Of a stretch of DNA of 33,760 nucleotides, positions 6,589 to 13,759 are shown piece by piece. The notes beneath the pieces were generated by a model. That model was given only the letters and a program-made list of their open reading frames with translations. It searched no databases and was not told the DNA's origin. The position numbers and the translations under genes are program-made. The stretch is from Sphingopyxis sp. LC363. Lineage in GTDB: Bacteria; Pseudomonadota; Alphaproteobacteria; Sphingomonadales; Sphingomonadaceae. The first letter of the stretch is position 1; each line of letters begins with the position of its first letter. Location: the NCBI RefSeq assembly GCF_000756385.1, contig NZ_JNFC01000032.1, positions 1-33,760 on the forward strand, written 5' to 3'.

Positions 6589-8403
6589 ATGGCACAGAAA
6601 GATGACATGCTTGTTGCCGCGCGGCCCGTATCGCGGGATGTCGCAGCCCCTATGACCGATACCGACATGATTTCGGCCGATGCGCTCGTGCCGACGCCGA
6701 CCGAATGTGCGCAGCCGCGCCGTTTTTCCGACTTCGCCACCGTGGGCGATGCGCTCGACTATGCCGCCGCGGGTTCGCGCGGGCTCAATTTCCACGATCC
6801 GCGCGGCAAGCTGGTGCGCCCCTATCCCTATAGCGAGCTCAAGGCCGACGCGCTGGCCGCCGCTTACCGGCTGATCGCCGCGGGCGTGCAGCCGGGCGAC
6901 CGCATCGCGCTGATCGCCGAAACCGGCGCCGAATTCGCCGCGCTTTTCTTCGGCACCATCTATGCCGGCGCCTGGCCGGTTCCGCTGCCGCTGCCGACGA
7001 GCTTCGGCGGGCGCGATAGCTATGTCGGCCAGCTCGTCGTCCAGCTTACGAGCTGCGATCCCAAAATGCTGTTTTTCCCGCCCGAAATCGCCGCGATGGC
7101 GATCGAGGCGGCCGAGCAGCGCAAGGTGCAGCCGATCGACTGGAGCGAGTTCGAAAAACGCGCCGCCCCCGTCGCGGCGCTGCCTGAACAAAAGACCGAC
7201 GAGACCTGCTATCTCCAGTATAGCAGCGGCTCGACGCGTTTCCCCCACGGCGTTGCGGTGACGCACGGCGCGCTGCTCAACAATCTGTCGGCGCATTCGC
7301 ACGGCATGGAATTGCAGGACAGCGACCGCTGCATTTCGTGGCTGCCCTGGTATCACGACATGGGCCTCGTCGGCTGCCTGCTCTCGCCCGTCGCCAACCA
7401 GGTGTCGGTCGATTATCTGAAGACCGAGGATTTCGCGCGCCGCCCGCTCGCCTGGCTCGACCTGATCAGCCGCAACCAGGGCACGACGCTCAGCTATTCG
7501 CCGACCTTCGGCTATGACATTTGCGCGCGCCGCATCTCGAGCCAGAGCCATGTCGCCGACCGTTTCGACCTGTCGCGCTGGCGCGTCGCGGGCAACGGCG
7601 CCGACATGATCCGCCCCGACGTGATGCAGAGCTTCGTCGACGCCTTTGCCGACGCGGGTTTCAAGGCGAGCGCCTTCCTGCCGAGCTATGGCCTTGCCGA
7701 AGCGACGCTCGCGGTGAGCATCATGCCGCCGGGCGAGGGCATCGTCGTCGAGCTGGTCGAGGAAACCGAATTGTCGGGCGCCGCGAACGACAGCGGCCGT
7801 CCGACGCGCTACCGCGCGATCGTCAACTGCGGCAAGGCGGTCAAGGACATGACCATCGAAGTCCGCGACGAGGCGGGCAATCCGCTCGCCGACCAGACCG
7901 TCGGCAAGGTGTGGTGCACCGGCCCGTCGCTGATGACCGGCTATTACCGCGACCCCGAATCGACCGCCGCCTGCATGACGGACGGCTGGCTCGATACCGG
8001 CGATATGGGTTATATGTCGGACGGTTACATCTATATCGTCGGCCGCGCCAAGGACATGATCATCATCAACGGCAAGAATCACTGGCCGCAGGATATCGAA
8101 TGGGCGGTCGAACAGCTGCCGGGCTTCAAGTCGGGCGACATCGCGGCCTTTGCGATCACCACGCCGGGGGGCGAGGAAACCCCCGCCGTGCTCGTCCAGT
8201 GCCGCACCAGCGACGAAGCCGAACGCCTTGCGCTGCGCGAGACGATCCGCGACCGCGTCCGCGCGATTACCGGCATGAACTGCCTGATCGAGTTGATCCC
8301 GCCGCGCACCCTGCCGCGCACGAGCTCAGGCAAATTGAGCCGCTCGAAGGCGCGCGCGCAATATCTCGCCGGCGAAATCCAGCCCTTCGCGATGGCGGCG
8401 TAA
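6589..8403 (+). CDS. fatty acyl-AMP ligase (ANL superfamily)
   Basis: Adenylating enzyme that activates a fatty acid as acyl-AMP, normally for transfer to an acyl carrier protein. 604 residues from ATG 6589. ATGs at 6607 and 6652 are equally plausible, since none has a strong Shine-Dalgarno. Motifs: the phosphate loop YLQYSSGSTRFPHGV around residues 205-220 (an Arg after SGST is typical of FAAL enzymes rather than CoA ligases); WLPWYHDMGLVG; LPSYGLAEATL (A5); WLDTGDMGYMSDGYIYIVGRAKD (A7/A8); and LPRTSSGKLSRSKA with the catalytic A10 Lys. No acyl carrier protein or polyketide synthase gene lies nearby, so the product is unknown. Sphingolipid or lipid-A-type acylation is only a guess. The long open frame upstream to 5239 is a GC artefact. 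Confidence 0.88.
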   Translation: MAQKDDMLVAARPVSRDVAAPMTDTDMISADALVPTPTECAQPRRFSDFATVGDALDYAAAGSRGLNFHDPRGKLVRPYPYSELKADALAAAYRLIAAGVQPGDRIALIAETGAEFAALFFGTIYAGAWPVPLPLPTSFGGRDSYVGQLVVQLTSCDPKMLFFPPEIAAMAIEAAEQRKVQPIDWSEFEKRAAPVAALPEQKTDETCYLQYSSGSTRFPHGVAVTHGALLNNLSAHSHGMELQDSDRCISWLPWYHDMGLVGCLLSPVANQVSVDYLKTEDFARRPLAWLDLISRNQGTTLSYSPTFGYDICARRISSQSHVADRFDLSRWRVAGNGADMIRPDVMQSFVDAFADAGFKASAFLPSYGLAEATLAVSIMPPGEGIVVELVEETELSGAANDSGRPTRYRAIVNCGKAVKDMTIEVRDEAGNPLADQTVGKVWCTGPSLMTGYYRDPESTAACMTDGWLDTGDMGYMSDGYIYIVGRAKDMIIINGKNHWPQDIEWAVEQLPGFKSGDIAAFAITTPGGEETPAVLVQCRTSDEAERLALRETIRDRVRAITGMNCLIELIPPRTLPRTSSGKLSRSKARAQYLAGEIQPFAMAA

Positions 8404-8423
8404 GGCGGTAGTCGACATAAATT

Positions 8424-8602
8424 CCTCCCTGTCGCGCAGCGATGGGGAGGTGGCAGCGCCCTTCGACTGCCTTGCAGGCGCTCAGGATAAACTGCGCCTT
8501 CGGCGCAGCGCTGACGGAGGGGCTATGGCGCAGCGTAGCTGCCCCTCCACCACTCGCTTTCAGCGAGCGGTCCCCCTCCTCACGGCTTCGCCGCAGGGAG
8601 GA
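8424..8602. repeat. complex structured intergenic repeat
   Basis: Fills most of the 333-base gap between the ligase and the GGDEF/EAL gene. In order: CTCCCT...GGGGAG; a module beginning CTTCGACTGCC (8462) and reading GGCGCTCAGGATAAACT, followed by the hairpin GCGCCTTCGGCGC; GGAGGGGC facing GCCCCTCC around 8515-8550; CTCGCTTTCAGCGAG; and CCTCC...GGGAGG at the end. The outer CTCCCT/AGGGAG ends make it an inverted repeat overall. The CTTCGACTGCC module recurs at 11952. No gene is visible in it. Confidence 0.7.
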
Positions 8603-8736
8603 TAGCAACGTCCGCTCCCCACCCCAAAACGACACCCGCAGCCGCCGCCTGTCCTGTCCCCGCCCGGCACGGAAATTCGTCCCCGAACAGCGCGATGGTT
8701 ACCTTCGGGTAACCCCCGCGCGCTAAACCGGCCGAC

Positions 8737-11091
8737 GTGAAAAGCCTGCTGACCGACCCTATTGCTGCCGAAGAGATACCTGTGCGGGCCCTGTTGGGGC
8801 TGGGGCCGCGAAATCAGGACGTCGGCAACCTCCGCCAGCTCCAGCTCGCGCCGCTCCGCGGCCGCGGCTCGCTGCGCCTGTTGATGGGCATCGGCATGGC
8901 GTTCGTCGCCGCCTTCACAATGGTTCACAGCGTGCCGCTGCCCGTCGCGGGCGGCTGGCTGGTCTGCGCGCTCGTCTTCGCACTCTGGTCGTACAGCAGG
9001 TTCAACGGTTTGCCGCTTGGCGACCCCAAATCGTCGGGAATCGCCGAATATCGGCTGTGCAATCGCCACGCGCTCTGTTCGGCGCTGCTCTGGGGCGCGC
9101 CTTTCTGGTTGCAGGGGCTTGCTCCGACGCTCGATCATGTCCTGTCGATGTGGATGATCGCGGTCCTGATGATGGTCACCCTGTCGATCGTCGCGCACAG
9201 CGTCCCGCTCGCCTGCATGCTGTTCATCGCCCCCGTCTCACTGTCGGCCGCAGCGGCGTTGACCCGTGCCGGCGCGCCCCAACTCGCGGGCGTGGCGCTC
9301 GTCGCGGGCTTTCTGCTCTGCGCTTTCTGCGTCCGCTTCGCGCAGGGCCACGTCCGCTTCCGCCGCGCCGAAGAGACGCTGCGCGAAAAGACCGAGACGG
9401 TCAGCCTCTTGCTGCGCGAGTTCGAGGAAACCTCGGCCGACTGGCTGTGGCAGACCGACAACAGCCGCCGCCTGATCCACGTCTCGCCGCGCCTCGCCTA
9501 TGCGCTCGGCGGCACCGCCGAGGGGCTCGAGGGCGTGCCGCTGCTGCAGGCGCTTTCGGGGGATGCGTGGGAAACCGGCCTCTTTCCCAAGAGCCTGCAC
9601 GACATGGCCGAACGGATGAAGCGGCGCGAGAGCTTCTCGAACCTGATCGTTCCGGTGACGATCGGCGGCGCGCCGCGCTGGTGGGAACTCTCCGCTTCGC
9701 CGCGCCTCGACGAAGCGGGCAAGTTCCTGGGTTTCCGCGGCGTCGGTTCGGACGTCACCGAAAAGCGCGCGACCGCCGAACAGATCGCCAAGATGGCGCG
9801 CTTCGACAATCTGACCGGCCTGCCCAATCGCCTCAGCCTCAACGAGGATCTGGCGCGCGCGCTGGCGCAGGCGGTCGAAGCCAAGTCGCGCTGCGCGCTG
9901 CTGATGATCGACCTCGACCGTTTCAAGGCGGTCAACGATACGCTGGGTCACCCCGTCGGCGACAAATTGCTCGCGCAGGTCGCGGCGCGGCTCAAGGGGC
10001 TGATGGAGCGCGGGATGACGTGCGGCCGCCTCGGCGGCGACGAATTTGCCGTGGTGCTCCACAATGTGCCCTCGCCCGACGCCGCCGAGGAGCTGGCGCA
10101 GCGGATCATCGCCGCGATCAGCCGCCCCTATGTGGTCGACAACCACCAGCTTTTCGTCGGCGCGAGCGTCGGCTTCGCGATCGGCCCGACCGACGGCGCG
10201 ACGGTCGAGACGCTGACGCGCAACGCCGACCTTGCGCTCTACAAATCGAAGGACAAGGGCGGCAATATCGTCGCCGCCTATGTCGCCTCGTTGCACGCAC
10301 AGGCCGAGGAGCGGCGGGTGATGGAGCAGGAACTGCGCGGCGCGCTCGAACGCGGCGAGTTCGAACTTTATTACCAGCCGGTGGTGACCGCCGCCGACGG
10401 CACATTGAACGGCTTCGAGGCGCTGATCCGGTGGAACAACAAGAAGCTCGGCAATGTGTCGCCGGGCCGCTTCATCCCGCTCGCCGAGGATGCGCGCCTG
10501 ATCTCGCCGATCGGCGAATGGGTGCTGCGCACCGCATGTCACGAAGCGATGAAATGGCCGTCGAACCTGAAGGTTGCGATCAACGTCTCGGCCGACCAGC
10601 TCACCGACCCCAGCTTCGCCTCGGTCGTCGTCTCGGCGCTCGCGCAGAGCGGGCTTCCGCCGCAAAGGCTCGAGATAGAGGTCACCGAGAGCGTCTTCCT
10701 GCGCGACGGCGGCGGCGCGGCGCAATTGCTCGACCAGCTGATCGCGCTCGGGATCCGCCTGTCGCTCGACGACTTCGGCACCGGCTATTCGTCGCTCGGT
10801 TATCTTCGGAAAACGCAATTCTCGACGATCAAGGTCGACCGCAGCTTCGTCGTCGGCGCGGCGAAGGGCAGCATCGAATCGATCGCGATCATCCGCGCCG
10901 TCGTCGCGCTCGCCGACAGCCTCGGCATGTCGACGACCGCCGAGGGCGCCGAAACCGAGCTCGAGGTCGAAACGCTGCGCAGCTTCGGCTGCAGCAATAT
11001 CCAGGGCTATTATTACGGGCGTCCGATGCCCGCGAGCGACGTGCTGACCCTGTTCCGCCGCCCCGGCGACGTCGCGACCGCCGCGGCATGA
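8737..11091 (+). CDS. membrane-anchored PAS-GGDEF-EAL protein (cyclic di-GMP turnover)
   Basis: 784 residues from GTG 8737 (weak ribosome binding site; alternative starts lie inside the first helix). About six transmembrane segments occupy residues 47-200, then a short coiled region and a PAS-like domain (about 220-345, ADWLWQTDNSRRLIHVSPRLAYALGG). The GGDEF domain starts at DNLTGLPNR and has an intact GGDEF at 433-437. The product-inhibition RxxD site is not present (the preceding residues read ERGMTCGRL). The EAL domain has FEALIRW (Glu561), INVSADQL, EVTES, DDFGTGYSS and IKVDRSFV, so phosphodiesterase residues look complete. Both activities are possible in sequence; the net direction cannot be told. 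It would sense a signal at the membrane and set cyclic di-GMP, relevant to surface adhesion. Confidence 0.93.
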   Translation: MKSLLTDPIAAEEIPVRALLGLGPRNQDVGNLRQLQLAPLRGRGSLRLLMGIGMAFVAAFTMVHSVPLPVAGGWLVCALVFALWSYSRFNGLPLGDPKSSGIAEYRLCNRHALCSALLWGAPFWLQGLAPTLDHVLSMWMIAVLMMVTLSIVAHSVPLACMLFIAPVSLSAAAALTRAGAPQLAGVALVAGFLLCAFCVRFAQGHVRFRRAEETLREKTETVSLLLREFEETSADWLWQTDNSRRLIHVSPRLAYALGGTAEGLEGVPLLQALSGDAWETGLFPKSLHDMAERMKRRESFSNLIVPVTIGGAPRWWELSASPRLDEAGKFLGFRGVGSDVTEKRATAEQIAKMARFDNLTGLPNRLSLNEDLARALAQAVEAKSRCALLMIDLDRFKAVNDTLGHPVGDKLLAQVAARLKGLMERGMTCGRLGGDEFAVVLHNVPSPDAAEELAQRIIAAISRPYVVDNHQLFVGASVGFAIGPTDGATVETLTRNADLALYKSKDKGGNIVAAYVASLHAQAEERRVMEQELRGALERGEFELYYQPVVTAADGTLNGFEALIRWNNKKLGNVSPGRFIPLAEDARLISPIGEWVLRTACHEAMKWPSNLKVAINVSADQLTDPSFASVVVSALAQSGLPPQRLEIEVTESVFLRDGGGAAQLLDQLIALGIRLSLDDFGTGYSSLGYLRKTQFSTIKVDRSFVVGAAKGSIESIAIIRAVVALADSLGMSTTAEGAETELEVETLRSFGCSNIQGYYYGRPMPASDVLTLFRRPGDVATAAA

Positions 11092-11256
11092 CGGCGGCCA
11101 GCCGAACGGCCTGCACGACGAATTGAACGGCTTAACAAAAGGTTCCCCCGTCCACCGCATCCCCCGCGCGATTCGTCGCTAGACGGGTGGTGGATGCCGC
11201 GCGGCGTGGCAAAGACGCTCCAACGCTTGAAGACAAGCATCGGGGGGTCGCGTTCC

Positions 11257-11832
11257 ATGCTCCATCGTCGTTACCTGGCAGCCGCCATCGCGTCCGTGAT
11301 GACCGTCACGGGGCTTTTCGCGAGCGTTCCCGCCGCGGCGAAATCCTATCTGCAATGCGTCCCCTTCGCCCGCGCCGAATCGGGTGTCGAAATCCGCGGC
11401 AATGCCAAGACCTGGTGGTCGCAGGCCGCCGGCACCTATGCGCGCGGCGACGAGCCGCGCAAGGGCGCGGTCATGGCCTTCGCCGGCACGCGCGGCATGC
11501 CGATGGGCCATGTCGCGGTGGTCAAGAAGATCGTCAGCGACCGCGAAATCCTGATCGACCATGCCAATTGGTCGCCGATCAACGGCCGCCGCGGCCAGAT
11601 CGAGCGGGGCGTCCGCGTCGTCGACGTCAGCGACGCCGGCGACTGGAGCATGGTCCGCGTCTGGTACGCTCCGATCGGCGACCTCGGCCTGCGCGCCAAC
11701 CCGGTGCAGGGCTTTATCTACGCCGACGGTGCGCCCGAAGAAGCGCCCAGCTTCAAGGCGCCCGTCTGGACGCAAAACGACTGGAAACCCGGCAACGGCC
11801 TCGAAGTCGTTGCCGCCTCGCTCGGCAACTGA
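11257..11832 (+). CDS. exported CHAP-domain (NlpC/P60-like) amidase/peptidase
   Basis: 191 residues from ATG 11257, with a G run (GGGGGG) 9-14 bases upstream; an earlier in-frame ATG at 11194 would put 21 residues before the signal peptide. Signal peptide about residues 1-28 (AAAIASVMTVTGLFASVPAAA). The CHAP fold is recognised from YLQCVPFAR (nucleophile Cys34), GNAKTWW (49-54), GAVMAF, the histidine in MGHVAVV (His85) and ILIDHANWS (Asp101/Asn104) as likely third residue. Such proteins cleave peptidoglycan peptide crosslinks or amide bonds in the periplasm. The C-terminal ~45 residues (ANPVQGFIYADG...) are an extension without a known domain. Confidence 0.88.
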   Translation: MLHRRYLAAAIASVMTVTGLFASVPAAAKSYLQCVPFARAESGVEIRGNAKTWWSQAAGTYARGDEPRKGAVMAFAGTRGMPMGHVAVVKKIVSDREILIDHANWSPINGRRGQIERGVRVVDVSDAGDWSMVRVWYAPIGDLGLRANPVQGFIYADGAPEEAPSFKAPVWTQNDWKPGNGLEVVAASLGN

Positions 11833-11936
11833 GCCTTCCCCCCCCCACCCTCGGGCTCGGCGAGCGATGAAGCCACTCGGGGCGGTCCGCCGCTCCGGGT
11901 GGTTTCTCCTTTGGGGGCAAGGCGCGAACCCGAATC

Positions 11937-12105
11937 ATCCGCATCCCCGAGCTCTTCGACTGCCCTGGCGGGCGCTCAGGATAAACTTCGGCCTTTGGCC
12001 GAAGACGAGGGGCTTTGCCGAGCAACGCCGCTGCCTCGACGTCGCTCGGCAGAGCCCCTCGTCTTCCGCCCGGTGATGCGGATCAGATTAGGGTCCCGAC
12101 CTTAA
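11937..12105. repeat. structured repeat between convergent genes, with TTAGGGTC palindrome
   Basis: Occupies the 310-base gap 11833-12142. Outer arms are ATCCGCATC (11937-11945) / GATGCGGAT (12075-12083). A CTTCGACTGCC module at 11952 ends in the hairpin TCGGCCTTTGGCCGA. Then come 27-base arms 12001-12027 / 12039-12065 with two mismatches (GAAGACGAGGGGC facing GCCCCTCGTCTTC). The right edge is TTAGGGTCCCGACCTTAA (12088-12105), a near-palindrome also found at 15941-15958. Likely a two-way terminator as well as a dispersed repeat. The part 11833-11936 holds no gene that I can support. Confidence 0.7.
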
Positions 12106-12142
12106 TAGCTGCCTCTCCAAACCTGGAGTTCGGTCCGCAGGA

Positions 12143-12412
12143 TCACGCGCCGTCGGTCGCATCGCCTTCGCCGGCGATATCCTCGAACCAGGCTTCGACC
12201 GGGCCCGACAGCTTGATCGTCATCGGCTGACCGAACCGGTCTTTCGACTTGCCCGCGGCGATGCGGATCCAGCCCTCGGAAATCGAATATTCCTCGACGT
12301 CGGTGCGCTCGACGCCCTTGAAGCGGATGCCGATGCCGCGCTGCAGCACTTCCATGTCGAAATGCGGCGAACGGGGGTTGGTCGACATGCGGTCGGGCGG
12401 TGTATCGGTCAT
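12143..12412 (-). CDS. DUF3297 family protein
   Basis: 89 residues from ATG 12412, the start that matches the family (MTDTPPDRMSTNPRSPHFD). A longer frame to 12490 adds residues unlike the family. Conserved blocks: LQRGIGIRFKGVERTDVEEYSISEGWIRIAAGKSKDR, then KLSGPVEAWFED. These are small soluble proteins of unknown function, widespread in Proteobacteria and resembling glutathione-peroxidase-neighbour genes elsewhere, but no enzymatic motif is visible. A hairpin-forming segment (12431-12465) lies just upstream in its leader. Confidence 0.85.
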   Translation of the reverse strand: MTDTPPDRMSTNPRSPHFDMEVLQRGIGIRFKGVERTDVEEYSISEGWIRIAAGKSKDRFGQPMTIKLSGPVEAWFEDIAGEGDATDGA

Positions 12413-12430
12413 TTGGCTGTTTCCCAAGAA

Positions 12431-12465
12431 ATGATGGCGCGGCCCTAGCGGGACCGCGCCGTCAT
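12431..12465 (-). other. hairpin in the DUF3297 leader
   Basis: ATGATGGCGCGG and its near-complement CCGCGCCGTCAT face each other across CCCTAGCGGGA, with one bulge. It begins 19 bases upstream of the DUF3297 start codon and could form a stable stem in the 5' untranslated mRNA. A regulatory role is inference. Confidence 0.4.
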
Positions 12466-12552
12466 CGTCAATGGAGAGGTGGTCCCGCAAGTCCGCCTCG
12501 ATCGTTCGGAACCGCTGCGGCGCACCGGCGCGCGGACCCCGCTGAAGCGCGG

Positions 12553-12780
12553 AACTTTATAACTCAAATAAATTTAATAAATTCTGTCCCGTATTGGATC
12601 TATTTTTGCGAGTACAGACGGGCTTGGTAGAACTGTCAGCAAGAAAATTGATAGCTAACTTTCCTGCCAATGGCGAATGAATTTTCCGCCAAACTCCTAA
12701 TTTATTAGTTAATGCAGGTAATTTTACCCAAGTAATTCGAACAAGGAGCGGAACCTTGTCGATATTTCGAGAATATCGCG
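12553..12780 (+). promoter_or_regulatory. A+T-rich regulatory island before the collagen-like gene
   Basis: The 403-base gap 12413-12815 contains the most A+T-rich DNA of the window (about 12553-12760). Small palindromes are dense: TGGCG (12671) facing CGCCA (12687); CTAATTTATTAG (12697-12708); GGTAATTTTACC (12717-12728); ACAAGG (12741-12746) / CCTTGT (12754-12759); CGATATT (12760-12766) / AATATCG (12772-12778). The last two are adjacent hairpins in the probable 5' leader. This fits a heavily regulated promoter or binding by an AT-preferring silencer such as MucR/Ros-type proteins (inference). No gene is seen here. Confidence 0.55.
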
Positions 12781-12815
12781 ATCAGGGACCAGATTATGTA
12801 CGAAGGGGATATCTC

Positions 12816-13748
12816 ATGTCTTTGTCCTGTCTTGAATTCCGCCCGGCCCACCTCATTCTCATCCCGGCGTGCCTCGCGCTCGCGGCGTGCGAATCGTCCG
12901 GCAGCTATCGCGTCGGCAGCGTCGGCGCGACCGGGCCCACCGGCGCTACGGGCCCCGCCGGACCCACTGGCGCGACCGGCCCCGCGGGCCCCGCCGGTCC
13001 GGCCGGCCCCGCCGGCAGTGGCCTCGGCCTCGGCGATGCCGGCGCGCTCGCGGTCGGCGGTCTCGTCGGCCCCGGCGGCGTCGCGGGCACCGGCCTGCTC
13101 GCGAACACCGGCGATCCCGCCAGCGTCAATCCGGTGATCGGCGGCGTGCTCGTCAAGTCGGGCGGCCTCGTCAACGTCATCGCCGACAAGGGCCTGCTGC
13201 TCGCGAGCGCGGTCGACAGCAAGCTGCCCGGCGACACCGAGCTCGTCGGCACCGTTGTCGGCGTCGTCAAAAGCACCGGCGTCGCGCTCGTCCAGACGGG
13301 CAATGGCCAGCAATATCTGGTCGACGGCCTGACCGCCGCGCCCGGACAGCTGGTCACCGCGACGATCGGCCAGGCGACGGCGCTCGGCAGCCCCGGTGCG
13401 TCGCCGTTGATCGGCGCGAGCATCCTGTCGCCCGGACAGCAGAACGGCAGCCTGCTCACCGTCGGCGTCGGGTCGGGCGGCCAGCTCGTCACGCTCCAGC
13501 CCGGCACGGGCGGCAATCTGCTCGGCGGCGCGGCCGGCGGGCTGACCGGCGGCGGCACCGCCGGCACACCGGTCACGCTCGTCAGCAATGTCGTCACGAC
13601 GGCAACCGGCGCGCTGTCGCAGGTGACCAGTGGCGCGACGGGGGGAGCCGCCGATGGCGACGGCAACGCCGTGACCGGCCTCGTCACCGGGGTCACCGAT
13701 ACCGTCGGGGGTGTCCTCGGCGGCCTGAAGCCGAAGGGCGGCAACTGA
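12816..13748 (+). CDS. collagen-like lipoprotein
   Basis: 310 residues from ATG 12816 with AAGGGG (12803-12808) 7 bases upstream; an in-frame GTG 20 codons earlier lies inside the leader hairpins. The signal peptide ends in lipobox LAAC, making Cys25 the lipid anchor. Residue +2 is Glu, so outer-membrane sorting is expected. Gly-X-Y triplets follow immediately (about residues 34-69, GATGPTGATGPAG style, about twelve triplets). The remaining ~240 residues are Gly/Val/Leu/Thr-rich without Cys or charge clusters, with DGLTAAPGQLVTATIGQATALG and repeated GGLTGG/GLVTGVTDTVGG patterns suggestive of a beta-rich fold. It probably forms a trimeric stalk on the cell surface. Eleven bases separate it from the TpsB gene, its likely exporter. 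Confidence 0.85.
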   Translation: MSLSCLEFRPAHLILIPACLALAACESSGSYRVGSVGATGPTGATGPAGPTGATGPAGPAGPAGPAGSGLGLGDAGALAVGGLVGPGGVAGTGLLANTGDPASVNPVIGGVLVKSGGLVNVIADKGLLLASAVDSKLPGDTELVGTVVGVVKSTGVALVQTGNGQQYLVDGLTAAPGQLVTATIGQATALGSPGASPLIGASILSPGQQNGSLLTVGVGSGGQLVTLQPGTGGNLLGGAAGGLTGGGTAGTPVTLVSNVVTTATGALSQVTSGATGGAADGDGNAVTGLVTGVTDTVGGVLGGLKPKGGN

Positions 13749-13759
13749 GGCCGCACCCG

